This document shows positions 16,004 to 24,367 of a stretch of DNA of 64,000 nucleotides, piece by piece. The position numbers and the translations under genes are program-made. The notes beneath the pieces were generated by a model. That model was not told the DNA's origin. It saw only the letters and a program-made list of their open reading frames with translations, and made no database searches. Numbering within the stretch: position 1 is the stretch's first letter; every line of letters starts with the position of its first letter. Source of the DNA: Aldehydirespirator sp965220485 (GTDB taxonomy: Bacteria > Actinomycetota > Acidimicrobiia > Acidimicrobiales > Aldehydirespiratoraceae); NCBI GenBank assembly GCA_965220485.1, contig OZ244832.1:3286001-3350000 (forward strand), read 5' to 3'.

Positions 16004-16780
16004 TCAGGCGGGGGTGGACTCGCGGGCTCCCAGAGCGGCGTCGACGGGGATGATGGCGCCGTTCAGATAGCTGGCCTCGCTCGATGCCGCGAACAAGATG
16101 GCCGCAGTGATCTCCTCGGGCCGCCCGAAGCGGCCTTCGGGTATGTGGCGCTGGATCGCGGTCTGAAGGTCGGGGTCCCGCATCCCGGCCAGCAGAGCCT
16201 TGGTGGCGATGAGTCCGGGCGCCACCGCGTTGACCCTCACCCCCTTGGGACCCAGCTCCAGGGCCATGGCCCGGGTCAGCCCCTCGACCGCACCCTTGGA
16301 CGCGACGTAGGCACACCGGTTGACGACCGCAAGGCGGGCCAGGATCGAGCTGATGTGGACGATGGCGCCGCGGCCCCGCTCGACCATGCTGGCCGCCACC
16401 AGCTGGCTCAGCTGGAACAGCCCCCGCACGTTGGCCTGCCAGACCGTGTCGAAGGCTTCCAACGACAGGTCGAACATCGACGAGCGGTCGATGAGGGCGG
16501 CGTTGTTGACCAGGATCGATACCGGCCCCAGCGAGGTCTCCACTTCGTGGGCGAGCCGGGCCACGTCGGCCTCGTCGCCGACGTCGGCTTGGAACACCTC
16601 GGCCGTGCCGCCAGCTTCGATGACGGCCTGCCGGGTGGCGGAGGCGCCCGCCTCGTCGCTGCGATAGTTGACGGCAACGCGAGCTCCTTCGGCTGCGAAG
16701 GCCTGGGCTGTGGCCGCGCCGATGCCCCTGGACGAGCCGGTGACCAGCACGGTGTCGCCGTTGAACCGGTCGGGTCTCAC
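16004..16780 (-). CDS. FabG-like short-chain dehydrogenase/reductase
   Basis: GTG 16780 overlaps the stop of the lipoyl protein (GTGA), so the two are coupled. The 258-residue protein shows TGSSRGIG, DVGDEADV, VNNAA, ISSILARLA and YVASKGAVEGL, and ends with the VDAAL tail common in FabG-type SDRs. It reduces or oxidises a 3-oxo/3-hydroxy group with NAD(P)H. Coupling to a lipoyl carrier is unusual and suggests a shared 2-oxoacid or ketol pathway. The substrate is not known. Confidence 0.88.
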   Translation of the reverse strand: MRPDRFNGDTVLVTGSSRGIGAATAQAFAAEGARVAVNYRSDEAGASATRQAVIEAGGTAEVFQADVGDEADVARLAHEVETSLGPVSILVNNAALIDRSSMFDLSLEAFDTVWQANVRGLFQLSQLVAASMVERGRGAIVHISSILARLAVVNRCAYVASKGAVEGLTRAMALELGPKGVRVNAVAPGLIATKALLAGMRDPDLQTAIQRHIPEGRFGRPEEITAAILFAASSEASYLNGAIIPVDAALGARESTPA

Positions 16781-17052
16781 CTCTGGCCCCCTGCGATTGC
16801 CGCGGCTTCGGCCTCGTTGTCGGCAATCACGGCCAGAACCGTGCCCACGTCGACGGTCTCATCCTCATCGACCAGGATCTGGGCCACCACGCCGGCGCAG
16901 GGTGCCTCCAGCTCGTTCTCCACCTTCTCGGTCTCCACCTCGGCGATCACCTCGCCCTCCACCACATGGTCGCCCTCGTCTACGTACCAAGCCACGACGG
17001 TGCCGTCCTCCATGGTCAGCCCCCACTTGGGCAGGATCACATCAGCGCTCAT
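16777..17052 (-). CDS. Stand-alone lipoyl-carrier protein, copy 1
   Basis: This 91-residue protein is a single biotin/lipoyl-attachment domain (VILPKWGLTMEDGTVVAWY, then the turn ETEKVENEL with the likely modified Lys43, then PCAGVVAQIL). ATG 17052 follows GGAGAAC. As in E2 proteins, the Lys would carry lipoate between E1 and E3, but no catalytic E2 domain is present. E1 alpha and beta genes lie 4-5 kb away. A near-copy is at 17867-18262. Confidence 0.88.
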   Translation of the reverse strand: MSADVILPKWGLTMEDGTVVAWYVDEGDHVVEGEVIAEVETEKVENELEAPCAGVVAQILVDEDETVDVGTVLAVIADNEAEAAAIAGGQR

Positions 17053-17284
17053 CCAGTTCTCCTCGCGTGCTCGATGTTGGATTTGCCGTGGATAGTGAGC
17101 AGGTCCGGCAATTCCTAGTCCAGCAGCGCCTCGATGGCCTACGCGGCACCGAATGTAGACAAGTGATACGCCGAAGCGTCCGCTGGCTCTTGCACCATCC
17201 GCGCCAGTCGCGCTTGCCCCGTATCACGGGACCAAGCTCCGTCGAGGTCGAGCGTGCCGCGGGCCACGCGTCGCAGGCCGCGCG

Positions 17285-17290
17285 TAGAGT
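17285..17290 (+). promoter_or_regulatory. Leaderless-type -10 box of mntA
   Basis: TAGAGT lies seven bases before GTG 17298. This spacing fits transcription starting at the start codon and favours GTG 17298 over the downstream ATG 17334. Confidence 0.45.
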
Positions 17291-17297
17291 GGCCGGC

Positions 17298-17642
17298 GTG
17301 GGTGAGAAGGCAGGCCTAGTTGAGGGCACGAGCATGATCGACGCGGTAGCAGAACGGGCCGTCGAGCTCCAGCGTTTGTGCCTCCGCTACAACGTTCAGC
17401 AGCTTGGCTTGTTCGGATCGGCCGCGGCAAGGTCGCATTACTCCGCCCACAGCGACTTGGACTTCCTAGTCGAGTTCCAGCCGGTGGCGTTCGAGGACTA
17501 TGCGAACGCTTACTTCGGTCTTCTTGAAGCTCTTGAGGAGCTGTTCGGAAGGCGAGTAGACCTTGTCGTCCGGTCGGCGATCAGGAATCCGTACTTCCTA
17601 CAGTCGGTCGAGGAGACTAGGAGCCTCATCTATGAGGCTTGA
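17298..17642 (+). CDS. mntA: MntA-type nucleotidyltransferase antitoxin
   Basis: The protein has the minimal nucleotidyltransferase motif LGLFGSAAARSHYSAHSDLD-FLVEF (Gly-Ser followed by Asp-x-Asp), and a C-terminus on YFLQSVEETRSLIYEA. In known pairs MntA adenylylates the HepT toxin and blocks it. GTG 17298 is chosen from the leaderless -10 box; ATG 17334 with a GAGGG motif is the alternative (102 residues). The stop overlaps the hepT start by 11 bases, typical of this module. The pair lies between two copies of a lipoyl gene on the other strand. Confidence 0.9.
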   Translation: MGEKAGLVEGTSMIDAVAERAVELQRLCLRYNVQQLGLFGSAAARSHYSAHSDLDFLVEFQPVAFEDYANAYFGLLEALEELFGRRVDLVVRSAIRNPYFLQSVEETRSLIYEA

Positions 17643-17973
17643 GAGCAAGAAGTACCTGTATGACATGCGGCGGGCCGCAGACTTGCTGACGGAGTTCACG
17701 AGCAACAAGTCCTTCGTCGACTATGAGCAGGACGCCATGTTGCGCGCCGCCGTCGAGCGCCAGTTCGAGATCATCGGAGAGGCGATGACGCAGCTTGCGA
17801 GAGCCGACTCGGCAGTGGTCGCTCGGATCGGCGGGTATCGACGCATCATCTCCTTCCGCAATGTGCTCATCCACGGGTACGCCGATGTGGACGACCGCCT
17901 CGTGTGGGATGTCGTCGACACGAGCTTGCCGACACTGGTACAGGAGATTGCCATCCTGCTGGACGACGGATGA
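17632..17973 (+). CDS. hepT: HepT-type HEPN ribonuclease toxin
   Basis: The 113-residue protein belongs to the HEPN/DUF86 family. The active motif R-x4-H-x-Y is seen as RNVLIHGY in SFRNVLIHGYADVDD. The N-terminal helix YLYDMRRAADLLTEF and the ERQFEIIGEA segment are also typical. It would cleave RNA unless modified by MntA. ATG 17632 lies inside the end of mntA. Its 3-prime end overlaps the readthrough part of lipoyl copy 2 on the other strand. Confidence 0.92.
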   Translation: MRLESKKYLYDMRRAADLLTEFTSNKSFVDYEQDAMLRAAVERQFEIIGEAMTQLARADSAVVARIGGYRRIISFRNVLIHGYADVDDRLVWDVVDTSLPTLVQEIAILLDDG

Positions 17974-18262
17974 GCCGGAAGCGGCCCTCCGGTGCCCAAT
18001 CACCGATGGTCGCAGACTCGGCCTCGTTCTCGGCGATCACGGCCAGCACCGTGCCCACGTCCACGGTCTCGTCCTCGTCGACCAGGATCTGGGCCATCAC
18101 GCCGGCGCAGGGCGCCTCCAGCTCGTTCTCCACTTTCTCGTTCTCCACCTCGACGATCACCTCACCCTCCACCACATGATCACCCTCGTCGACGTACCAG
18201 GCCGCAACGGTGCCGCCCTCCATGGTCAGCTCCCATTTCGGCAGGATCACGTCGACGCTCAT
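17867..18262 (-). CDS. Stand-alone lipoyl-carrier protein, copy 2
   Basis: ATG 18262 follows GAGGAGATGGCC. The first 86 or so residues nearly repeat copy 1 (VILPKWELTMEGGTVAAWY, ENEKVENELEAPCAG), with the likely modified Lys in ENEKVENE. After ATIGDW (about base 18000) the sequence is unlike copy 1 and runs on into the 3-prime end of hepT, giving a 45-residue foreign tail. The original stop may have been lost when the toxin-antitoxin module arrived. Whether this copy still works is uncertain. Confidence 0.7.
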   Translation of the reverse strand: MSVDVILPKWELTMEGGTVAAWYVDEGDHVVEGEVIVEVENEKVENELEAPCAGVMAQILVDEDETVDVGTVLAVIAENEAESATIGDWAPEGRFRLIRRPAGWQSPVPVSASSCRRHPTRGGRPHRRTRG

Positions 18263-18349
18263 CGGCCATCTCCTCATGCCTTGGGCTGTAAGTGCAGAGA
18301 GGCCGGCGAGCGGCCCAGCCCTTCTTACCGCGGCAAGGCCTCGATGGTC

Positions 18350-18441
18350 CACCCGGCCACGCGCACGCAGTTCAGCAGCTGAAGGGCATGGGCCTCTCGG
18401 GCGGCGCCCATTCACCCGGCCACGCGCACGCAGTTCAGCAG
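18350..18441 (+). repeat. Pair of 29-bp direct repeats
   Basis: CACCCGGCCACGCGCACGCA followed by GTTCAGCAG occurs at 18350-18378 and again at 18413-18441, a 63-base period. The repeats lie in the 270-base gap between lipoyl copy 2 and the permease gene. I see no gene in the gap. Confidence 0.8.
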
Positions 18442-18534
18442 TCCCCAGCCATCCACCGGCGGTGGAGGTGATCAGGGGGCCGTGACACGCCCGGCCGGTG
18501 CCCGTTCGAGCAGGCCGAACCTGGTTGTACAGGG

Positions 18535-20323
18535 GTGCCCAGCTACGATGATCGCATTGTGCGAAACAATGATTCTGCCGGGCAGCGTCACATCCGATTC
18601 GAGCCCGACGACAAGCCGCCGTTCGCGCTGGCTGCCGGGCTTGGCCTTCAGTTCGCGATCCTCGCCATAGCAGGCATCGTGCTTACGCCGGCGATCGTCA
18701 TTCGGGCCGCGGACGCATCCGAGTCGTACCTGATGTGGGCGGTCTTCGCGGCTGCGGTGGTCAGCGGCGCCACCACGATCCTTCAAGCCGTCCGCGTCGG
18801 ACGCATCGGCGCGGGGTACCTGCTCCTCATGGGAACCTCGGGCGCGTTCATAGCCGTGTGCGTGGCGGCGCTCGTGCGGGAGGCCCCAGCCTGCGCGCCA
18901 CGCTGGTCGTGGCGAGCTCGCTGGTCCAGTTCCTGCTCGCCTCCCGGCTGTCGCTCTTCAGACGGCTGCTGACGCCCACCGTGGCCGGCACGGTGGTGAT
19001 GCTGATCGCGGTGACGGTGATGCCGCTCGTCTTCGACATGGTGGCGGCCTCACCGAAGGCAGTGCCCGCTGGAGCGCGCCGACCAGCACGCTCGTCACGC
19101 TGCTCGTGATCGTCGCGATCGCGCTGAAGTCCACGGGCGCCCTCCGTTTGTGGGCACCGGTCATCGGCATCGTCGTCGGCTCGGTCGTGGCGTCCCTGTT
19201 CGGGCTGTACGACATCGACCGGGTGGCCGAGGCCTCCTGGATCGGTCTGCCCGACGGCGCCTGGCCCGGCTTCGACCTGTCGTTCGGCTCGTCCTTCTGG
19301 AGTCTGTTGCCCGCCTTCGTGCTGGTCACGGTCATCGGTGCGATCGAGACCATCGGCGACTCGGTGGCCATCCAGCGCGTGTCGTGGAGACAGCCGCGGG
19401 CGGTGGACTACCGCGTCGTGCAGGGTGCGGTGGCGACGGACGGAACGGGCAATCTGCTGTCGGGACTCGCAGGCACGCTTCCGAACACGACCTATTCCAG
19501 CACCATCTCGATGGCCGAGCTGACCGGTGTCGCTGCCCGCCGCGTCGGCGTAGCCATCGGTGCGTGCTTCGTCGTGATGGCATTCCTGCCCAAGGTGCTG
19601 GCCGTGCCCGATGCCGTCGTCGCGGCGTACGTGGTAGTGCTGATAGCGCTGCTGTTCGTCGTGGGTATGAAGATCGTCGTCGAGGAGGCCTCGGACTACC
19701 GCAAGGGCCTGATCGCCGGTGTCGCCTTCTGGGCCGGCGTCGGCTTCCAGAACAATCTGATATTCCCGCAATACCTGGGTGGATTCGCGGGCGGTCTCCT
19801 GGAGAACGGCATGACGTCCGGCGGCCTCGTGGTGATCGTGCTGACGCTGTTCACTGAGGCGACCGGACCCCGCCGCAGGCGGCTCCGTACCGAGCTCACG
19901 CTGGCGGAACTGCCGCGGGTCCGGGAGTTCCTGGGCCGCTTCGCCGCACGCCACGGCTGGGAGGAGTCGATGTCGCACCGGCTCGACGCAGTCGCCGAGG
20001 AGACGCTGCTCACGCTGATCGATGCTGATATACCTGGCGACGACGGCACCGGGCGGGCGTTGCGGGTCACTGCCAGCAAGCAGGATGGGCAGGCCACGCT
20101 CGAGTTCGTGGCCGCGGCCCAGGGCGAGAACATAGAGGACCGGCTGGCCGTTCTCGATGAGCCGGCTGCGGACCGGCCAGTCGAGCGCGACGTCTCGCTA
20201 CGGCTGCTCCAACACCACGCCTTGTCCGTGCTCCACCAGCAGTACCACGAGTTGGAGATCGTGACCGTCCACGTCAGCGTGCCGTCGCGGCCGGACGCCG
20301 TGAGCGAGCCGGCTGAGGAATAG
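18535..20323 (+). pseudogene. NCS2 purine/pyrimidine permease with C-terminal ATPase-like domain, two frameshifts
   Basis: Three frames join into one protein: 18535 to about 18880, then to about 19075, then to 20323. Each join needs one missing base (GAGGCCCCAG for an expected GAGGGCCCCAG, and a lost base near CCGAAGGCAG). The joined protein is a xanthine/uracil-type permease with many membrane segments and the NCS2 signature region GLAGTLPNTTYSSTISMAEL. After the membrane part, about 130 residues (RVREFLGRFAARHGWEESMS, AVAEETLLTLIDADI, SLRLLQHHAL) resemble an anti-sigma-type HATPase domain, without clear ATP-binding motifs. Two single-base losses could be decay or sequencing error. Confidence 0.75.
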
Positions 20324-20342
20324 AGGTGCCGGCTCGATCAGA

Positions 20343-21416
20343 TCAGTACTGGGCGGCGGTGTTGATGGCGCTGGCGATGTCGTCGGTGCCGGGTAGTACG
20401 ACGTGCTCGAGGGGCACCGAGAAGGGGATGGGCGTGTCGAGACCGTCCACCCTCACCACCGGGCCCCGCAGATCGGCGAAGCATTCCTCGCTGATGCGGG
20501 CGCTCAGCTCGGCGCCGAGCCCGCCGACGCGGGGCGCCTCGTTGGCCACCACCACCCGGCCGGTCTTGATTGCCGAGGCCAGCACGGTGACCGCGTCGTA
20601 GGGCCGGATCGTCCGCAGGTCCACCACCTCGACGGAGATGCCGTCGGAGGCGGCCCTCTCAGCCGCCTCCAGCGCCATCGGCACCATCCGCATGGCCGCC
20701 ACCACGGTCACGTCGCTGCCCTCGCGGGCGACTGCGGCGATGCCCAGTGGCGTGGTGTAGTACTCGGGCGGCACCTCGGCCCGGCTGCGGTACAGGGCCT
20801 TGTGCTCCAGGAACAGCACCGGATCGTCGCTGTCGATCGAGGCCAGCAGCAGACCCTTGGCGTCAATCGGGTTCGACGGGGCCACGATCACGATGCCGGG
20901 CACGTTCAGGAACCAGCCCTCCACGCTCTGGGAGTGGTGCGGACCGCCTCCGAACCCGCCCCCGCAGGCCGTGCGGATCACCAGGGGAGCCTTGAACTGC
21001 CCGTCGAACATGTAGTGGAGCTTGGCCACGTTGTTGACGACCTGGTCGTAGCACTCGGCGATGAAGTCGGCGAACATGATCTCGGCCACCGGGCGCATGC
21101 CGACCATGGCCGCTCCCGCGCAGGTGCCGATAATGGCCGCCTCCGACAGCGGAGTGTCGCGCACCCGCTTGGGGCCGTACTTGGCCAGCATTCCCTTGGT
21201 CACGCCGAAGTCGCCGCCCATCTCGGCGATGTCCTCGCCGATCAGGAACATCTCGGAGTGCTTCTCCATGGCGAGGTCCAGGGCGTTGTTGAGGGCTTGG
21301 GTGAAGCTGGCTTTGCGAACCCTGTCGGGGGGCTTGCGGGGCTCCCTCCGCGTGCGGGTCCGTTCAGGTGGTGCGGTCGGGGCCTCGGCGGCGGGGGCGG
21401 CATCTGCGGCGGTCAT
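20343..21416 (-). CDS. 2-oxoacid dehydrogenase E1, beta subunit
   Basis: ATG 21416 overlaps the E1 alpha stop (ATGA). The 357-residue protein starts with a 40-residue Ala/Pro/Arg-rich extension. Then come the transketolase-like pyrimidine domain (SFTQALNNALDLAMEKHSEM, LIGEDIAEMGGDFGVTKGML) and the C-terminal domain (EVVDLRTIRPYDAVTVL, PRVGGLGAELSARI). It pairs with E1 alpha to decarboxylate a 2-oxoacid or acetoin with thiamine diphosphate. The acyl group would go to a lipoyl carrier; two stand-alone ones are encoded nearby. No E2 or E3 is in the window. Confidence 0.92.
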   Translation of the reverse strand: MTAADAAPAAEAPTAPPERTRTRREPRKPPDRVRKASFTQALNNALDLAMEKHSEMFLIGEDIAEMGGDFGVTKGMLAKYGPKRVRDTPLSEAAIIGTCAGAAMVGMRPVAEIMFADFIAECYDQVVNNVAKLHYMFDGQFKAPLVIRTACGGGFGGGPHHSQSVEGWFLNVPGIVIVAPSNPIDAKGLLLASIDSDDPVLFLEHKALYRSRAEVPPEYYTTPLGIAAVAREGSDVTVVAAMRMVPMALEAAERAASDGISVEVVDLRTIRPYDAVTVLASAIKTGRVVVANEAPRVGGLGAELSARISEECFADLRGPVVRVDGLDTPIPFSVPLEHVVLPGTDDIASAINTAAQY

Positions 21417-22390
21417 CGCGACGACACCTCCCAGCCGACGTAGACGTCCGCGGTGGCTTTGGCCGGGTCCGGGGCCGGACTGGAGAGGGCGAAGTCGATC
21501 CACTCCTCGATCAGGTCGCGCGCCTGGACCTCGATGGCGTCGAGCTCGGGCTGATCCACGCCCCGCTCAGCCAGAGCCTCGGTGGCCAGCATGATCGGGT
21601 CGCGCTCCTCTTTCCAGTACTTGACCTCCGCCTCGGGCCGGAACTCCCCGGCGAAGATCCCCTGCCAGCGCCAGGTCTTGAACTCCAGGAAGTAGGGGCC
21701 CGCCCCCGAGCGGATGTGCTCGACGGCGGTGCCCACGCCGGTCCAGGCCTCCACGATGTCGTTGCCGTCGAGTTGGCGGGATTGGAGCCCGTAGCCCTGG
21801 ACCATGTCCACGATGTCGGCCGAGGCGTGGCCGTCCTCCACCGGCATGGAGATGGCGTAGCCGTTGTTGACGCAGGCGTACAGCACGGGCAGGTCCCAGA
21901 TGGCAGCCATGTTGAGGCTCTCGTGGAACTCGCCCCGCCCCACCGTGCCGTCGCCGATGATGGCGCAGGCCACGTTGGGCTGGCCGCGCATCTTGGCCGC
22001 CAGGGCCACGCCCAGCACCGTGGCCATGTAGGAGCCCTCAACTGCGTTGTCGCCGAAGTTCCCTACGGTCGGGTCGGCCGAGTGGAGGCTGCCCCCCTTG
22101 CCGCTGCACACTCCGGTGGCCCTGCCGAACAGCTCGGCCATGATCCGCTCGCCGTTGCCGCCGTGGCGCTGCTGGGCCAGGGCGTTGATGCCGTGGCAGC
22201 GATGGTCGGGGAAGAAGGCGTCGGTGGCCTTCAGGTGCCAGGCCAGCGCAGCCTGGGTGGCCTCCTGGCCGAGCCCGGTGTGCAGCATCCCGGGCACGTT
22301 GCCCTTCTCGAACTCGCGCTCGAGTCCCTGTTCGAAGGCCCGTATCAGCCACATGTCGCGGTACAGGCTCATCAGCGTCGGCGTGTCCAC
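21413..22390 (-). CDS. 2-oxoacid dehydrogenase E1, alpha subunit
   Basis: GTG 22390 overlaps the flavin reductase stop by one base, and MSLYRDMWLIRAFEQGLERE fits the family start. The 325-residue protein carries the thiamine diphosphate motif GDG-(x)26-NN as GDGTVGRGEFHESLNMAAIW and then VNNGYAIS. It also has GVCSGKGGSLHSADP and HRCHGINALAQQRHG. It resembles acetoin dehydrogenase and branched-chain E1 alpha; which substrate is used cannot be told. It sits between the flavin reductase and E1 beta genes in one tight operon. Confidence 0.92.
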   Translation of the reverse strand: MDTPTLMSLYRDMWLIRAFEQGLEREFEKGNVPGMLHTGLGQEATQAALAWHLKATDAFFPDHRCHGINALAQQRHGGNGERIMAELFGRATGVCSGKGGSLHSADPTVGNFGDNAVEGSYMATVLGVALAAKMRGQPNVACAIIGDGTVGRGEFHESLNMAAIWDLPVLYACVNNGYAISMPVEDGHASADIVDMVQGYGLQSRQLDGNDIVEAWTGVGTAVEHIRSGAGPYFLEFKTWRWQGIFAGEFRPEAEVKYWKEERDPIMLATEALAERGVDQPELDAIEVQARDLIEEWIDFALSSPAPDPAKATADVYVGWEVSSR

Positions 22391-23064
22391 TATGGCTCCT
22401 TTGGGTTGTCGATGAATTCGGACCATGGGATGCGGGGCAGGAAGTAGGCGCCATCGTCCACCGTGCGAAGGAACGTCCGCAAACCGAGCCGGCCGATGGG
22501 TCCGAGCCGCCGCGGGTCGATGCGGCCCTTGTCGTCGCAGATGGTCGAGTCGTAGGCGACCCAGACCACCTCGCCGATCACCAGGTGGACCTCCCCGAAG
22601 GGCAGCCCCGGCGTGCCCAGGTCCACCACCTGGCGGACCTCGCACTCGAGGCGGGCCAGAGCCTCGCCGATGGCCGGCGATGTGACCTTGGTGGCTGGAA
22701 CCGGGGTCCAGCCGGCCAGCTCGAACTCGTCCACCTCGGCGGGTGCCTCCATGGCCACCGTCTCTATCCGGTCGCGGAAGGCCTCGGTGGTGACGTTGAC
22801 CACGAAGTCGCCGCTGTCCATGGCGTTGAGGTAGGTGTGCTTGAGCTGCCCGTCTTCGCGCAGGCCCATGGTGATGCCCAGAAGCATGGGATCGCCGGTG
22901 ATGGGCAGGTAGTAGCTCATGGGCGCGATGTTGGCGACCCCTTCGGCACTGTGGGTCGAGACCATGGCGATGGGGCGGGGCACGACGAACTGCGACAGCA
23001 TGAACTGCCGCTCCATCGGCGGGTGCTGGGCCGGGTCGAAGGTAACGGTGCGATCGGCGTCCAC
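22390..23064 (-). CDS. Flavin reductase-like FMN-binding split-barrel protein
   Basis: The 224-residue protein has the flavin reductase-like domain: FVVPRPIAMVSTHSAEGVAN, IAPMSYYLPITGDPMLLGIT, GDFVVNVTTEAF and the ECEVRQVVDLG segment. It binds FMN and could supply reduced flavin or electrons. It lies between the Rieske gene (34 bases upstream) and E1 alpha (one-base overlap), so it may serve as the reductase of the Rieske oxygenase (inference). Other roles in this family are possible. Confidence 0.85.
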   Translation of the reverse strand: MDADRTVTFDPAQHPPMERQFMLSQFVVPRPIAMVSTHSAEGVANIAPMSYYLPITGDPMLLGITMGLREDGQLKHTYLNAMDSGDFVVNVTTEAFRDRIETVAMEAPAEVDEFELAGWTPVPATKVTSPAIGEALARLECEVRQVVDLGTPGLPFGEVHLVIGEVVWVAYDSTICDDKGRIDPRRLGPIGRLGLRTFLRTVDDGAYFLPRIPWSEFIDNPKEP

Positions 23065-23098
23065 AGGTGCTGGTTGCGCTCGGTGACTGGCCGGGTGA

Positions 23099-24268
23099 TC
23101 AGGTGGCGTTGGAGGGCCAGTGCTCGCGGTAGCGCCTCACCAGCCAGCGGTTGAGATGGACCAGAGTCTCCTCCTGCCACGAGTAGCGGCCCCGCGGGGC
23201 GAGATGGGAGTTGAGACCCATCTGGGTCATTGCGTCCACGTAGATGTCCTGCTCGTTGAAATTGTTGACGCCTTCCTCGGCAGCCTTGAAGAGATAGTCG
23301 AACAGGGGGTTCTCCAGTGCCGACGGCTCCAGGCAGTAGCCGATCTCGATGGTGATGTTGCCTGCATCCTGAGGGCTGATGATGAAGTAGGCCACCTCGT
23401 CGGGAACGATGGCCAGCGCCAGCGTGGGCGGTATCAGCACGAAACCGCCCCGTTTGCGCTGCTCTTCGGTGAGATTGGAGAACACGGGGAGGATGCACTT
23501 CTGGGTGGGATTGAACGAACTGTCGATGTCGGTGAAGTGCTGGACCTGGCCGATGGCGCCGTCGATGTCGTCCCAAGGCAGGAAGTCGTTCATGTGGCTG
23601 GGCGCGAATGTCTGCAGCGGTCCGTGCAGCCGGCTGGCGTGATAGGGGTCGTTGAAGTTCTCCATCATGACCTTCCAATTCCAGGGAAGGTCCGGGATCG
23701 TCTTGCCCTCCAAGGAGGTGGTCGACTCCAAGCCGTAGTTGGTGAGCATCCCGTCGATCTTCGTCATGGTCGGGCCGAAGGGACGGGAGCCGTGATCGAA
23801 GTTGGCCATGATGAACCCCTGCCAGATCTCCACCTTGAGTTCGGGCAGGCTGTGGTCGCTGCGGTCGAAGCCCACGGCGCGGTCCATCGCCGGCGTGCCG
23901 AGCAGCGTGCCGTCGAGGCTGTAGGTCCAGTGGTGATAGGGGCAGGTGAAGCGGCGGCAGTTGCCGGAGCCCTCCGCGATCACCATTCCCCGGTGGCGGC
24001 ACACGGCGGAGATCACCCGCAGCTCGCCGTCGGAGTCCCGGGTCGCGATCAGCGGCTCGCCCGCGATGGTTATGCAGCGGAAGTCACTGGGTTCGAGGAG
24101 CTGGTCGGTCCGGCCGACGCACAGCCACTCGCGCTGGAAGATGGCCCGTCTCTCGAACTCGTAGAACTCCGGCGACGTGTAGAGGACCGGTGGCAGCAGC
24201 CGGGCCTCATCCACTGGCCCCACCGATTCGTCGAAGCTGGCCAGGAGCTCATCGGTCAGCACTGTCAT
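23099..24268 (-). CDS. Rieske non-heme iron oxygenase, alpha-subunit type
   Basis: ATG 24268 follows GGTGGGGAGAAACG. The 389-residue protein has Rieske ligands Cys90, His92, Cys109 and His112. The iron site ENFNDPYHASRLH gives Asn204, Asp207, His210 and His215. It is close in sequence to the Rieske protein at 697-1938 (LPPVLYTSPEFYEFERRAIF against LPPACYTDAGFYAFEKAAVF), so the two are paralogs, but it lacks the long insertion between the cluster ligands. No beta subunit is near. It leads the operon with flavin reductase and E1. Confidence 0.9.
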   Translation of the reverse strand: MTVLTDELLASFDESVGPVDEARLLPPVLYTSPEFYEFERRAIFQREWLCVGRTDQLLEPSDFRCITIAGEPLIATRDSDGELRVISAVCRHRGMVIAEGSGNCRRFTCPYHHWTYSLDGTLLGTPAMDRAVGFDRSDHSLPELKVEIWQGFIMANFDHGSRPFGPTMTKIDGMLTNYGLESTTSLEGKTIPDLPWNWKVMMENFNDPYHASRLHGPLQTFAPSHMNDFLPWDDIDGAIGQVQHFTDIDSSFNPTQKCILPVFSNLTEEQRKRGGFVLIPPTLALAIVPDEVAYFIISPQDAGNITIEIGYCLEPSALENPLFDYLFKAAEEGVNNFNEQDIYVDAMTQMGLNSHLAPRGRYSWQEETLVHLNRWLVRRYREHWPSNAT

Positions 24269-24367
24269 GGCTCGTTTCTCCCCACCTCTGAGCGGTCGCG
24301 GCAGCATTCGGTGTGGGTCCGAAGCTAGCGCTCGGCCTGCATCGTCCTGCCATCGGGAACAGCAGGA

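Noticed and set aside
17053..17297. Possible integrase or other gene before mntA
   Set aside because: An open frame exists (VGFAVDSEQVRQFL and onward), but it has no start, no family motif and only about 80 codons. I see no supported gene here.
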